DNA from: Desulfoscipio geothermicus
GTDB taxonomy: Bacteria > Bacillota > Desulfotomaculia > Desulfotomaculales > Desulfallaceae
Direction: 5' to 3'
Assembly: GCA_016841645.1 (NCBI GenBank)
Contig: JAENYS010000005.1
Location: 62,001 to 126,000 of the forward strand
Length of the DNA stretch: 64,000 nt
Within the stretch, counting starts at the first letter, position 1. Each line of letters opens with the position of its first letter. This document shows positions 26,210-35,403 of the stretch, in pieces. Position numbers and translations under genes: made by a program. A model generated the notes under the pieces. That model had not been told where the DNA came from. It did no database searches and saw nothing but the letters and a program-made list of their open reading frames with translations.

Positions 26210-26605
26210 ATGCTTTCTCAAAACGAGCTGGATGAATTTCTCGGCAAATTAAACAAGCGTGAAACCACAATAAACAAAGTTAAATATCCCGAATTGCAAG
26301 TACAGACCGCGCTGCCTCAAGCGAAACTACCTATGGATTTTTTTAATGATATTACCGTAAATATATTGGCGGAACTGGGACAAGCCACCCTTACTGTTAA
26401 AGAGGTTCTAAATTTGAAAGAGGACATGGTAATTGAGTTGGAAAAGGCTGCCGGGGAAACCGTTAACCTTAAAGTGAACGGTCAAAGTTTTGCTCGTGGC
26501 GAGGTTATTATAATTGGGAATAACTTGGGGATCCGTGTAGACAGGATAAATGACCCTAGTTATTCCAACGGTGCACATCAGACCAAGGATCTTAAAAATG
26601 GATAA
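26210..26605 (+). CDS. fliN: FliN-type motor switch (SPOA) protein
   Basis: 131 aa with a C-terminal SPOA domain: 'ILAELGQATLTVKEVLNLKEDMVIELEKAAGETVNLKVNGQSFARGEVIIIGNNLGIRV' pattern, the C-ring domain shared by FliN, FliM and FliY. The N-terminus 'MLSQNELDEFLGKL' resembles the CheY-docking motif of FliM. It is the third SPOA protein of the window besides FliM and FliY. It may be the small C-ring subunit, or a FliO/FliP-linked export component. AAAGGAGAAA ribosome site; overlaps fliO by 8 bp. Confidence 0.85.
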   Translation: MLSQNELDEFLGKLNKRETTINKVKYPELQVQTALPQAKLPMDFFNDITVNILAELGQATLTVKEVLNLKEDMVIELEKAAGETVNLKVNGQSFARGEVIIIGNNLGIRVDRINDPSYSNGAHQTKDLKNG

Positions 26606-26927
26606 AGAGATTATTAACGCGCTGGTTCGGATAATTATTCTACTGCCACTTATTTGTGGATTGGCCTATTTGACCATAAAGTTCGGCTATGGCCGTACTA
26701 AGATGCCCTTCATACAGGCTTCCAGGAGAATGCGTATATTGGAACGGTTATCCCTGGGTCCTAAAAGCGGGCTTACACTGGCTCAGGTGGGGAAAAAATA
26801 TATACTCTTGGCCCACCAGGAGGGGAGCATTATCCTGGTCAAGGAAATGGATGAATTGCCGGAGGAAATTGAAATTATTACAACGGAATGGAAGTTTAGT
26901 CAGTTATTTAATAAGCAAAAGCCATAA
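26598..26927 (+). CDS. fliO: Flagellar export assembly protein FliO
   Basis: About 109 aa from the ATG at 26598 behind AAGGATC, overlapping the fliN end. FliO helps assemble the FliP pore. One membrane helix (about residues 8-28) is followed by the FliO cytoplasmic pattern 'MRILERLSLGPKSGLTLAQVGKKYILLAHQEG'. The longer frame from 26550 has no ribosome site. Position just before fliP is standard. Confidence 0.85.
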   Translation: MDKEIINALVRIIILLPLICGLAYLTIKFGYGRTKMPFIQASRRMRILERLSLGPKSGLTLAQVGKKYILLAHQEGSIILVKEMDELPEEIEIITTEWKFSQLFNKQKP

Positions 26928-26940
26928 GGCGGGACAAAAG

Positions 26941-27699
26941 ATGCAACTTGGAAAAGGACTTATAATTATTTCCCTGATATCGTTTATCGGAATTTTTTTG
27001 ATTCCTATTGAACCGGCATTGGCAGCGCCTCTACCTGGTATTGATTTAAACGTTCAACCTACGGAAGAGCCGACGCAGGTTGTTAACAGTATAAAAATAT
27101 TAATAATGTTAACCTTGCTTTCCCTGGTGCCGGCTTTTTTAATGATGATGACCAGCTTTACCCGGATTATAGTGGTTTTATCACTGCTGCGAAGTGCCCT
27201 GGGTACGCAGCAAACACCTCCGAACCAGGTGATTATTGGCCTGGCTCTTTTCCTCACTGTATTTATCATGGCACCTGTGGCCGGACAAATAAATGAAGAG
27301 GCTATAAAACCATACATGGATAATCAAATATCACAAGAGCAAGCTTGGGATAAGGCATACAGCCCTTTGCGAACGTTCATGCTCAAGCAGACCAGGGAAA
27401 AGGATTTGACTTTATTTGTTAAATTATCCGGTGCAGAAAAACTTAAAGATAGACAGGATGCGTCGGCTATTGTTTTAATCCCGGCATATGTGATCAGTGA
27501 ATTGAACACGGCCTTTCAAATAGGCTTTATGATATATATACCTTTTCTTGTAATCGATATGGTGGTGGCCAGTACCTTGATGTCTATGGGTATGTTCATG
27601 TTGCCGCCGGTAATGATTTCGTTACCGTTTAAGATATTACTTTTTGTTATGGTAGACGGGTGGTACCTGGTGGTTAAGACACTGGTGGAAAGTTTTTAG
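26941..27699 (+). CDS. fliP: Flagellar export gate protein FliP
   Basis: 252 aa from the ATG at 26941 behind GGCGGGACAAAAG. FliP forms the export pore with FliQ and FliR. It starts with a cleavable signal sequence ending 'EPALAAPL', then four membrane helices with hallmark segments 'LLSLVPAFLMMMTSFTRIIVVLSLLR', 'QTPPNQVIIGLALFLTVFIM', 'LIPAYVISELNTAFQIGFMIYIPFLVIDMVVAS' and 'MLPPVMISLPFKILLFVMVDGW' (patterns). The open frame upstream to 26689 belongs to the fliO region in another frame and is not coding for FliP. Confidence 0.97.
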   Translation: MQLGKGLIIISLISFIGIFLIPIEPALAAPLPGIDLNVQPTEEPTQVVNSIKILIMLTLLSLVPAFLMMMTSFTRIIVVLSLLRSALGTQQTPPNQVIIGLALFLTVFIMAPVAGQINEEAIKPYMDNQISQEQAWDKAYSPLRTFMLKQTREKDLTLFVKLSGAEKLKDRQDASAIVLIPAYVISELNTAFQIGFMIYIPFLVIDMVVASTLMSMGMFMLPPVMISLPFKILLFVMVDGWYLVVKTLVESF

Positions 27700-27710
27700 G
27701 GGGAGATTAT

Positions 27711-27980
27711 ATGTCCGAAGCTTTAATAATTGAACTGGTTAGGGAAGCTATTTTTACCGTGTGTATCGTTGCGTTGCCTCCTTTGGCCGTTTCCTTGGTA
27801 GTCGGGCTGGCCATCAGTATTTTCCAAGCCACTACTCAGATACAGGAACAGTCCTTGGCCTTCGTGCCCAAAATAATCGCCGTCTTTTTAACGCTTGCGG
27901 TAATGGCCCCTTGGACCGCCAGGATGATGGTAAACTATACAAGCCGCTTATACAACCGGATTCCCGATATATTTAGGTAA
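27711..27980 (+). CDS. fliQ: Flagellar export gate protein FliQ
   Basis: 89 aa with two membrane helices. Motifs: 'LVREAIFTVCIVALPPLAVSLVVGLAISIFQATTQIQEQSLAFVPK' pattern and 'MAPWTARMMVNYT'. ATG behind GGGGGAG, 11 bp after fliP. Part of the FliPQR pore. Confidence 0.96.
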   Translation: MSEALIIELVREAIFTVCIVALPPLAVSLVVGLAISIFQATTQIQEQSLAFVPKIIAVFLTLAVMAPWTARMMVNYTSRLYNRIPDIFR

Positions 27981-27991
27981 GGTGTAGTAAA

Positions 27992-28759
27992 TTGCTGGAT
28001 ATTAATCAAGTGGCTTTGTTCTTTCTTATTTTAGCTAGACTCTCTTCTTTTTTTGTTACAGCGCCCTTTTTCTCAATGGCGAATATTCCGGGAATGGTTA
28101 AGGTTGGCCCGGCACTTTTAATAAGCTTAATCACTTTCCCGATTATATACCAGTCTATACCCATGTATTCAATAGAAGGCTGGAATTATGTTTTTGCCCT
28201 GGTGCGGGAGGTGCTGGTAGGGCTGGCTTTGGGTTTTACCGCCAGTTTGGTGCTCAGCGCGCTTATGTTTGCCGGTAACCTTATCGATATGCAAATTGGT
28301 TTTTTTATGAGTATGATTTTTGATCCGATGGCTTCGGCTATGTCCGGTATAATCTCCCGATTTATATACCTCTTCGGGTTGGTAGTACTTTTTGCCTTTA
28401 ATGGCCATCATATGATTTTAGCTGCTATTGTGCGCAGTTTTGAAGTAGTGCCGATAAACTCGGCGGTGGTTACCGGGAACGCTGCCATGCATCTAATAAA
28501 AACTTTTGCCCAGGCTATAAGTATTGGTGTGCAAATTGCAGCCCCTATAATAGCCGTTATGCTGATAATCGACGTTACGCTGGGCTTGTTAGCCCGCACT
28601 GCGCCCCAAATAAATGTGTTTATGCTGGGTTTCCCAATTAAAATTATTTTTGGTTTAATTACACTCAGTATAATGGTACCTGTATTGGTGCGCATTATCT
28701 ATTCACTCTGCGGGGTTATTGAGGAGGATATTGTAATTTTATTGAAGGGAATGACCTGA
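27992..28759 (+). CDS. fliR: Flagellar export gate protein FliR
   Basis: 255 aa, TTG start behind AAGGTG. Polytopic membrane protein completing the FliPQR pore. Typical segments: 'RLSSFFVTAPFFSMANIPGMVKVGPALLISLI', 'REVLVGLALGFTASLVLSALMFAGNLIDMQIGFFMS' and 'LGLLARTAPQINVFMLGFPIKI' (patterns). Its stop overlaps the flhB start (ATGATGG region), implying coupling. Confidence 0.96.
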   Translation: MLDINQVALFFLILARLSSFFVTAPFFSMANIPGMVKVGPALLISLITFPIIYQSIPMYSIEGWNYVFALVREVLVGLALGFTASLVLSALMFAGNLIDMQIGFFMSMIFDPMASAMSGIISRFIYLFGLVVLFAFNGHHMILAAIVRSFEVVPINSAVVTGNAAMHLIKTFAQAISIGVQIAAPIIAVMLIIDVTLGLLARTAPQINVFMLGFPIKIIFGLITLSIMVPVLVRIIYSLCGVIEEDIVILLKGMT

Positions 28760-29826
28760 TGGCGGGCAATAATTCCCAGCAAAAAACAGAAGCGCCGACC
28801 CCACGAAAAATACAGGAGTCACGCAAGAAAGGTCAGGTACCCAAGAGCAAGGATTTTAGCGCAGCGGTTATTTTGTTGTCAGCCTTGGCGTTAATTGCTT
28901 TTTTAAAGGATACTATAATTTCTTCAATGCAAAATTTGCTGGTTGATTACTTTAGTAACAGTTTAACAATAGATTTACCGGCAGAAAACCTGCCTAATTA
29001 CCTGTTTGGTTTTTTAGTAAAAATGAACCTAATTTTGTTGCCTGTATTTATTATAGTTGTTATAGCTGCAGTAGCGGCTAATGTTGTGCAAACAGGTATT
29101 ATATTTGCACCTCAGGTCTTACAGCCCAAATTAGAGCGGCTTAATCCGGTGGAAGGCTTTAAAAAGATTTTCAGCCGGCGCAGCTTATTTGAGTTGGTAA
29201 AAAATTTACTAAAAATAGTTATTGTGGCTGCAGCTGCCTATTTGATAGTTAAAAGCCGTCTATCGGAAATGCTGTTGATGTACTTTAAAACTCCTGCTCA
29301 ATTGCTGGATTTAATTGCCGATATTATGCTGGCAACTGCTTTTGCGGGGGGGGGGGCATTCTTTGTTATCTCTGTGTTTGACTTATTATTTCAAAAATAC
29401 GAGCACATTAAGAACCTGCGTATGTCCAAGCAGGAAATTAAAGACGAATATAAACAAACTGAAGGAGACCCAATGGTAAAATCCTGGCTGCGCCGCAGGC
29501 AGCGTGAATTAGTTATGAATGCTATTCGCCAGGAAGTACCCAAAGCTACGGTAGTAATCACTAACCCTACCCATGTAGCTGTGGCTGTAAAATATGATGA
29601 GCAGCAAATGGGGGCTCCGGTGCTAACAGCCAAAGGGGCGGGGGAACTGGTGCAAGTGATGAAAAAACTGGCCCGTTTAAACAACGTACCTGTGGTGGAA
29701 AACCCACCGGTAGCCCGCGCACTATACCATAATGTGGGCTTAGGCCATGAAATACCGGTGGAACTTTACCAGGCCATCGCAGAGATAATAGCTATGGTTT
29801 ATAGGTTAAAGGGTAAAACAGGTTAA
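28759..29826 (+). CDS. flhB: Flagellar export switch protein FlhB
   Basis: 355 aa. Four membrane helices follow a basic N-terminus ('KTEAPTPRKIQESRKKGQ'). The cytoplasmic domain has the autocleavage loop NPTH at about residue 269 in 'ITNPTHVAVAVKY', then 'MGAPVLTAKGAGELV' and 'VPVVENPPVARALYHNV'. Self-cleavage between Asn and Pro, together with FliK, switches export from hook to filament proteins. A second protein covering only the tail is encoded at 3706. Confidence 0.97.
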   Translation: MAGNNSQQKTEAPTPRKIQESRKKGQVPKSKDFSAAVILLSALALIAFLKDTIISSMQNLLVDYFSNSLTIDLPAENLPNYLFGFLVKMNLILLPVFIIVVIAAVAANVVQTGIIFAPQVLQPKLERLNPVEGFKKIFSRRSLFELVKNLLKIVIVAAAAYLIVKSRLSEMLLMYFKTPAQLLDLIADIMLATAFAGGGAFFVISVFDLLFQKYEHIKNLRMSKQEIKDEYKQTEGDPMVKSWLRRRQRELVMNAIRQEVPKATVVITNPTHVAVAVKYDEQQMGAPVLTAKGAGELVQVMKKLARLNNVPVVENPPVARALYHNVGLGHEIPVELYQAIAEIIAMVYRLKGKTG

Positions 29827-29856
29827 GGAATATTTTCTTTGTGAGGGGAAATAAAG

Positions 29857-31938
29857 TTGGCAACCTATCCACAGTCAAACATAAGACAGCTATTAAAGAA
29901 TAATACTGATTTAGCAATAGCGGCTGCCATTTTAGGGATTGTGCTGCTGATAATAATTCCCCTACCACCGCTGGCACTGGATTTTTTTCTTACTATCAGC
30001 ATTACCCTGTCACTGGTAATAATTATGATTACCATGTTTACCACCGAACCGCTGCAATTTTCTATTTTCCCGACGCTGCTACTGGTAACAACTTTGTACC
30101 GTCTAGCCTTAAACATTTCTTCAACCCGTTTAATTTTGGGTGAGGCTGAGGCCGGTAAAATTATAAATGGTTTCGGCCAGTTTGTAATTGGCGGCAATTA
30201 CGTGGTGGGGACCATTGTATTTATTATCATTACTGTAATTCAGTTCGTAGTTATTACCAGTGGTGCCGGAAGAGTTTCCGAGGTGGGGGCCCGGTTTACT
30301 CTTGACGCTATGCCCGGCAAGCAGATGAGTATTGACGCTGATTTTAATAGTGGTCTGATCACTGAAGATGAGGCCCGTGAACGTCGCCGCAAATTGCAGC
30401 GGGAAGCCGATTTTTTCGGAGCTATGGACGGCGCCAGCAAATTTATTCGCGGTGATGCTATAGCCGGTATCGTGGTAATTATTATTAATATTATTGGCGG
30501 TATTACCATCGGTGTACTGCAAAAAGGTATGGATGTGATGACTTCCATACAGACGTATACTATTTTAACCATTGGTGACGGTCTGGTTTCCCAAATACCG
30601 GCTTTGTTAATTTCAACTTCTTCAGGTATACTTGTCACTCGGGCCACTTCAGACGCCAGTTTTGGTACGGACCTGGCCCAGCAGTTTTTAAACTTTCCCA
30701 AAATATTGTTTGTGGTAGCGGGGGTTTTATTTGTTATTGGACTTATTCCGGCTATGCCCGGGATGGTTTTCTTAACACTGGCAGGTGCGATGGGTTTCTG
30801 GGGCTATACATTGATGAACGGCAAGAAGAAGCATGAGATTTATATACAGCAGGAAGATGCCAAGAGACAGGTACAGGAACCTCGTGAGCCTGAAAACGTT
30901 TTGCAATATGTAGAAACTGATCCATTGCAGATTCAGATCGGCTATAATCTGATACCGTTGACGGATGAAAGATCCGGTGGCAATCTGCTGCAGCGTCTGG
31001 CTGCCGTGCGAAGGCAGTGTGCCGTGGAAATGGGTATTTATGTACGGCCCATTCGCATTAGGGACAACCTTCAGCAGTCGCCGAACCAGTATACTTTCAT
31101 TATCCGAGGCGAAGAAATTGAAAGCGGTGAGTTAATGCCTGACTACTTTTTAGCGTTGAATCCTACTGAACAGGAAATTAACATTCAGGGCATACCTACC
31201 ACTGAGCCTACATTTGGGCTGCCGGCCTGGTGGGTCAGCCGGGATCAGCAAGACCAGGTGGAAATGGCTGGTTTGACAGTTGTTGACTGTCCTACTGTAT
31301 TAGTTACTCATTTGACGGAATTCATTAAAAAGCATGCCCATGAATTACTGGGGCGCCAGGATGTAAAAGAACTGATCGATGTGGTTCAAGAAAAGAACCC
31401 GGCGGTAGTTGAAGAACTTTTTCCCGGTCTTATGTCGATAGGTGAAATACAAAAAGTGCTACAGAATTTGTTGCTGGAAAATGTACCGGTTAAAGATATC
31501 ATTACCATCCTCGAAGCATTGGGTGATGGAGCCCGTGTCAATAAAGATTTGGACTATTTAATAGAAAAAGTTCGCCAGTCTATGGCGCGCAGTATATGCC
31601 GCAGTTTACTTAACCACGAAAATAAATTACAAGTAATTACATTGCATCCCAGTGTGGAAAAAATGCTGTCGGATTCAATACAACCCACACAGTTGGGATC
31701 TTATCCCGTACTGGAACCGGGATTGGCCAGACAAGTGTTAAACAGTATTTCAAAAACTGTGGAAAAGGCATCGGACCGGGGATATGCACCGGTGTTGCTT
31801 TGCTCAGCGCGCTTACGTTTGCCGCTTAAGAGATTTATAGTCAGGCAGATGCCGGCTACAGCTGTAATATCCATAAACGAAGTAATTCCTGACATAGAAA
31901 TAGAAGCTGTGGGGACGGTGGTTATTGATGAAAATTAA
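29857..31938 (+). CDS. flhA: Flagellar export gate protein FlhA
   Basis: 693 aa, TTG start behind GAGGGGA. Eight N-terminal membrane helices are followed by the FHIPEP-region loop 'MPGKQMSIDADFNSGLITEDEARERR' (pattern) and 'FFGAMDGASKFIRGDAIAGI'. The cytoplasmic half docks chaperone-substrate complexes ('YPVLEPGLARQVLNSI', 'VLLCSARLRLPLKRFI'). Normal length. Its end overlaps flhF by 11 bp. Confidence 0.97.
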   Translation: MATYPQSNIRQLLKNNTDLAIAAAILGIVLLIIIPLPPLALDFFLTISITLSLVIIMITMFTTEPLQFSIFPTLLLVTTLYRLALNISSTRLILGEAEAGKIINGFGQFVIGGNYVVGTIVFIIITVIQFVVITSGAGRVSEVGARFTLDAMPGKQMSIDADFNSGLITEDEARERRRKLQREADFFGAMDGASKFIRGDAIAGIVVIIINIIGGITIGVLQKGMDVMTSIQTYTILTIGDGLVSQIPALLISTSSGILVTRATSDASFGTDLAQQFLNFPKILFVVAGVLFVIGLIPAMPGMVFLTLAGAMGFWGYTLMNGKKKHEIYIQQEDAKRQVQEPREPENVLQYVETDPLQIQIGYNLIPLTDERSGGNLLQRLAAVRRQCAVEMGIYVRPIRIRDNLQQSPNQYTFIIRGEEIESGELMPDYFLALNPTEQEINIQGIPTTEPTFGLPAWWVSRDQQDQVEMAGLTVVDCPTVLVTHLTEFIKKHAHELLGRQDVKELIDVVQEKNPAVVEELFPGLMSIGEIQKVLQNLLLENVPVKDIITILEALGDGARVNKDLDYLIEKVRQSMARSICRSLLNHENKLQVITLHPSVEKMLSDSIQPTQLGSYPVLEPGLARQVLNSISKTVEKASDRGYAPVLLCSARLRLPLKRFIVRQMPATAVISINEVIPDIEIEAVGTVVIDEN

Positions 31939-33163
31939 AAAATTTATAGCTCCCGATATACAGTTGGCGCTGCAGCAAATCCGCCAGGAACTGGGAGAAG
32001 ACGCGGTCATAGTCAGCACTGTCAAAGAACCTATTAGGAATATTAGAGATCTTTTGGGACACCGGAATATCGAGGTAACAGCCGCAGTTGATAATGTAAT
32101 TCAGGAAACTTCGCAGCGTTATTTAATCACAGATGGCAACAATGATCATGGACAACAAGTACAAATAGAATACGGAGCAGCGGAAAGAAGGGTTAACACT
32201 GAATTGCCTGTACAAATAATACCGGGAAAGTTAATACCTTCCAAGCTACCGGAGCCTATTTTACCAATTGTTGGCCAGGAAGATAATGGGTGGTTTAAAG
32301 TTGTATTGCAGCAAGAAATGGACAAAGGGGGTAACGGTATGGATAACAGTATGGAGAATAATATAGAAAATGGTATAGTTCTCAAGTGGAAAAAAGTATT
32401 TCGCTATATGGAAGTTAATGAAACAGTTATCAATAATATCTTTAAGGATTTTGCTGAAAACAATATTAATAATATTTTAGATGAAGATATTTTTAAAATA
32501 CATATTAGGAATAAAATAGTTGATCTACTAAAACCCGCTTATGATAAAAGCAAGTCAGCCCGCATTTATACATTTATTGGACCTTCGGGAGTAGGGAAGA
32601 CGATTACTTTGGCCAAACTGGCTACTAAGTTAAAAGTGGTAGAGAAAAAAGAAATAGGTCTGATTAGCATCTTTAACCATCGTTTTGGCGTCACAGATAA
32701 ATTAAAATTCTTTGGTGAAATCATTGGCACTCCTGTTGATATAGTGACAAATCCCGCTGAACTAATTAGTGCAGTTGAGACCCACCGCAACAAAGAAGCA
32801 GTTTTTATTGATACTGAGGGCAGGCCTTCCAAGAACCGCAGTCAGGTGTTGGAGTTACAGTCCTTTTTAGGGGCAGTCGGTGAACAGCAAAATATTTGTC
32901 TTGTTTTAAGCACCCCCACCAAAAACCGGGACTTGATAAGAATTGCCAACGATTTTATGCCCACCGGTTACGATAAAATAATCATGACTAAAGTAGATGA
33001 AACGGATACATACGGTTCCATGCTGAATCTTATCAGTAATACCGGCGTACCTGTAGTTTATGTTGCCAACGGGTCAAATGTGCCGGATGATATTGAACGT
33101 ATAACTCCCAAACGTTTGGCTGAAATATTACTTGGGGGCGCGGGAATCGATGAGGATTATTAA
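31928..33163 (+). CDS. flhF: FlhF, SRP-type GTPase for flagellar placement (divergent motifs)
   Basis: About 411 aa, ATG at 31928. FlhF is the third SRP-family GTPase and sets flagellum number and position. The N-terminal 'KFIAPDIQLALQQIRQELGEDAVIVST' segment matches FlhF, then a variable linker, then the NG domain. The P-loop 'GPSGVGKT' (about 218-225) and 'TKVDETDTYG' (G4) are present. The usual 'DTYR' G2 motif is replaced by 'FNHRFG' (about 249-254) and 'DTAGR' reads 'DTEGR' (about 295). GTP hydrolysis or partner activation may therefore differ. Confidence 0.9.
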   Translation: MKIKKFIAPDIQLALQQIRQELGEDAVIVSTVKEPIRNIRDLLGHRNIEVTAAVDNVIQETSQRYLITDGNNDHGQQVQIEYGAAERRVNTELPVQIIPGKLIPSKLPEPILPIVGQEDNGWFKVVLQQEMDKGGNGMDNSMENNIENGIVLKWKKVFRYMEVNETVINNIFKDFAENNINNILDEDIFKIHIRNKIVDLLKPAYDKSKSARIYTFIGPSGVGKTITLAKLATKLKVVEKKEIGLISIFNHRFGVTDKLKFFGEIIGTPVDIVTNPAELISAVETHRNKEAVFIDTEGRPSKNRSQVLELQSFLGAVGEQQNICLVLSTPTKNRDLIRIANDFMPTGYDKIIMTKVDETDTYGSMLNLISNTGVPVVYVANGSNVPDDIERITPKRLAEILLGGAGIDEDY

Positions 33164-34007
33164 ACGTATCTTTGCTCCCCAAAGGGCAGCACCGGTCTGG
33201 GGTCCCAGGATTATTACCATTACCAGCGGGAAAGGTGGTGTGGGAAAAACCAACTTGGCGGTTAATCTGGCTATTGCTTTGTCACAGCTTGAACAGCGGG
33301 TGATTATATTTGATGCCGACCTGGGAATGGCTAATGTGGATGTGCTGCTTGGAGTAGCTCCGCAGTTAACCCTATATGACCATTTGTACAGAAATGTACC
33401 AATAGAAGATATTTTATTACCGGGACCCGGTGGGATTAAAATTATTGCCGGCGGATCAGGGTTTATGGAGTTGGCCAATCTTTCCAATACCCAACGTGCT
33501 TGGCTGCTGGAAAATATAGAAGAGCTTAACAAAGAGGCAGACTTTATACTAATTGATACTGGTGCGGGTATTTCCAGAGATGTTTTAGCTTTTTGTGCTG
33601 CTGCAAACGAGGTGGTTATGGTTATTACTCCTGAACCCACGTCATTAACTGATGCTTACGGGCTAATTAAAGTGTTGGATAAGTTTAAACTGCATCGTGA
33701 AATTTACCTTATCGTCAACCAGGTTCACAGTCATAATGAATCTACGGGAGCGGTTAATCGGTTAAAGGCTGTGGCGGATAAATATCTGTTTATTAAACTG
33801 AATTTTTTAGGCGATATAGTATATGATCAGTCAGTTGGCAAAGCAGTCAAAGGTCTACGACCATTTATATTACATAACCCTAGTGCCAAGGCAAGTGTTG
33901 CCGTTAAAAAAATTGCCTATACCATGCTCTATAAAAGAGAACCCGAAATAAAAGAAAACAGGGGTATGCAAGGTTTTATAAATAAATTGAGCAGGTTATT
34001 CAGGTAA
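33150..34007 (+). CDS. flhG: FlhG (YlxH/FleN), MinD-like ATPase for flagellar number
   Basis: About 285 aa from the ATG at 33150, overlapping flhF by 14 bp. It has the deviant Walker A 'GKGGVGKT' at residues 27-34, 'IIFDADLGMANVDVLLG' and 'DFILIDTGAGIS', as in MinD-type ATPases. The C-terminus ends with a short Phe/Lys/Arg-containing helix that may contact the membrane. FlhG stimulates FlhF and limits flagellar number. An upstream in-frame TTG (33132) is less likely. Confidence 0.93.
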   Translation: MRIIKRIFAPQRAAPVWGPRIITITSGKGGVGKTNLAVNLAIALSQLEQRVIIFDADLGMANVDVLLGVAPQLTLYDHLYRNVPIEDILLPGPGGIKIIAGGSGFMELANLSNTQRAWLLENIEELNKEADFILIDTGAGISRDVLAFCAAANEVVMVITPEPTSLTDAYGLIKVLDKFKLHREIYLIVNQVHSHNESTGAVNRLKAVADKYLFIKLNFLGDIVYDQSVGKAVKGLRPFILHNPSAKASVAVKKIAYTMLYKREPEIKENRGMQGFINKLSRLFR

Positions 34008-34022
34008 TGAGGAGGATTTATT

Positions 34023-34667
34023 TTGCCTGAAGAGTTTAAACTTCGCATTAACCAAAAAATACAGGTGGCAAAAATGCGTAATGATCTATGGTTTAATTCC
34101 ATAATTCTAGACACCGGTGCAGAAACTATCAGTATAGTCATACCTTTTGATAAAGAAAGGCCTTTGGTACTGTATCAGGATGAAATTGTACGAATTCGGC
34201 TCGCTGCAAATAACGCCAGTTATTTGTTTAGCACTAAAGTTACCGGAGTAGTGTTGGATAAAATTAAATTGTACAAATTAGCTTATCCTAAAAATATAAC
34301 AAGAATTCAGCAGCGAAAACATGTTCGTTTCCAAATAATTAGTATGGATGTGGAATACGCTCATCAAGAAGGTAGAAATAATTATACCAAAGGGACAGTT
34401 ATCGATATCAGTGGTGGTGGCATGAAAATGGCTGTCCGAAAAAATATTCCCAAGCATGAACGTATATTTCTGAAGTTAGTTTTACGTTTGCAAAACAGAA
34501 CAGAATTAATACAGGTTAAAGCTATTGTTGTTCGTAGTAAAAAAGCCGAACCCGACAGGGAGATATATCATTTGGGATTAAGATATGAGGATATAACAAA
34601 TAAACAGCAGGATTTAATTGTACGCTATGTCTTTGAAAGAATGGCTCAGCAAAGGCGCCTATATTAA
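34023..34667 (+). CDS. ycgR: YcgR-like PilZ protein, cyclic-di-GMP flagellar brake
   Basis: 214 aa, TTG behind GAGGAGGA. An N-terminal YcgR-N domain (about residues 1-95) is followed by a PilZ domain. Both cyclic-di-GMP contact motifs are seen: RKHVR (98-102, RxxxR) and DISGGG (128-133, D/NxSxxG). In other bacteria YcgR with bound cyclic-di-GMP slows the motor through the stator or FliG. It lies between flhG and the sigma-28 gene, so it is co-expressed with the motor it probably restrains. Confidence 0.88.
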   Translation: MPEEFKLRINQKIQVAKMRNDLWFNSIILDTGAETISIVIPFDKERPLVLYQDEIVRIRLAANNASYLFSTKVTGVVLDKIKLYKLAYPKNITRIQQRKHVRFQIISMDVEYAHQEGRNNYTKGTVIDISGGGMKMAVRKNIPKHERIFLKLVLRLQNRTELIQVKAIVVRSKKAEPDREIYHLGLRYEDITNKQQDLIVRYVFERMAQQRRLY

Positions 34668-34680
34668 ACGGGGTGAAAAA

Positions 34681-35403
34681 ATGGGCGACTTAACAAAATC
34701 CTCCTTATTTAAAGAACAATTAGTGTTGGAACATCTTAGTTTGGTAAAGTATCTAGCCGGTCGTTTGGCGGTTTATGCACCGCCTGGTATGACTGGGGAA
34801 GATCTGGAGGGATACGGTGTTATAGGGCTGCTGGATGCCATTGAAAAGTATAACAGCAAGCTGGGTACAAAATTTGCAAGTTACGCTTATACCAGAATAC
34901 GGGGATCAATGCTGGATGAGATTCGCAAGCAAAACTGGGTACCTCGGAGCAAATGGCAAAAATTCAATGAGCTAAACAAGGCTAAAGATAGGTTATTGCA
35001 AAAGGGAAGATCTGTAAATGAAAAAGAATTGGCTAATGAAATGGGCGTGGAAAGTACTCAATTAAGACAGTTGGCAGCGGAATACAGTTATGCTTTCCCT
35101 TTATCTTTAGACTACAATAGCGGACAAGACAGTGATGTTGCACTGGTGGAATCCATTTGTAATAATGAGAGTCCAGATCCACTGGAACTTATCACTGAGC
35201 AGACTGAGAAAGAGATGTTGGTTGCCGCTGTTAACAACTTGCCGGAAAGAGATAGGCTTATTTTGGCTCTTTATTATCAGGAAGAACTTACTTTAAAGGA
35301 AATTGGCAGTATCCTTGAGGTTACAGAATCCCGAGTTTGCCAATTGCATACCAAGGCAATTCAAAGGTTAAGAGAATGTCTCACAGAAAGGAGCCTTTCG
35401 TGA
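34681..35403 (+). CDS. fliA: RNA polymerase sigma-28 factor (FliA/SigD)
   Basis: About 240 aa from the ATG at 34681 behind GGGGTGAAA. Region 2 is 'LVKYLAGRLAVYAPPGMTGEDLEGYGVIGLLDAIEKYN' and 'FASYAYTRIRGSMLDEIRKQNWVPRS' in pattern, region 3 'VNEKELANEMGVES', and region 4 ends in the helix-turn-helix 'LTLKEIGSILEVTESRVCQLHTKAIQRLR'. It directs late flagellar promoters such as the one before fliD. No anti-sigma FlgM is seen in this window. The last 4 bp overlap flgF. Confidence 0.95.
   Translation: MGDLTKSSLFKEQLVLEHLSLVKYLAGRLAVYAPPGMTGEDLEGYGVIGLLDAIEKYNSKLGTKFASYAYTRIRGSMLDEIRKQNWVPRSKWQKFNELNKAKDRLLQKGRSVNEKELANEMGVESTQLRQLAAEYSYAFPLSLDYNSGQDSDVALVESICNNESPDPLELITEQTEKEMLVAAVNNLPERDRLILALYYQEELTLKEIGSILEVTESRVCQLHTKAIQRLRECLTERSLS

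Noticed and set aside
26689-26940. Upstream extension of the fliP frame
   Set aside because: It runs through fliO in a different frame. FliP starts with its signal peptide at 26941.
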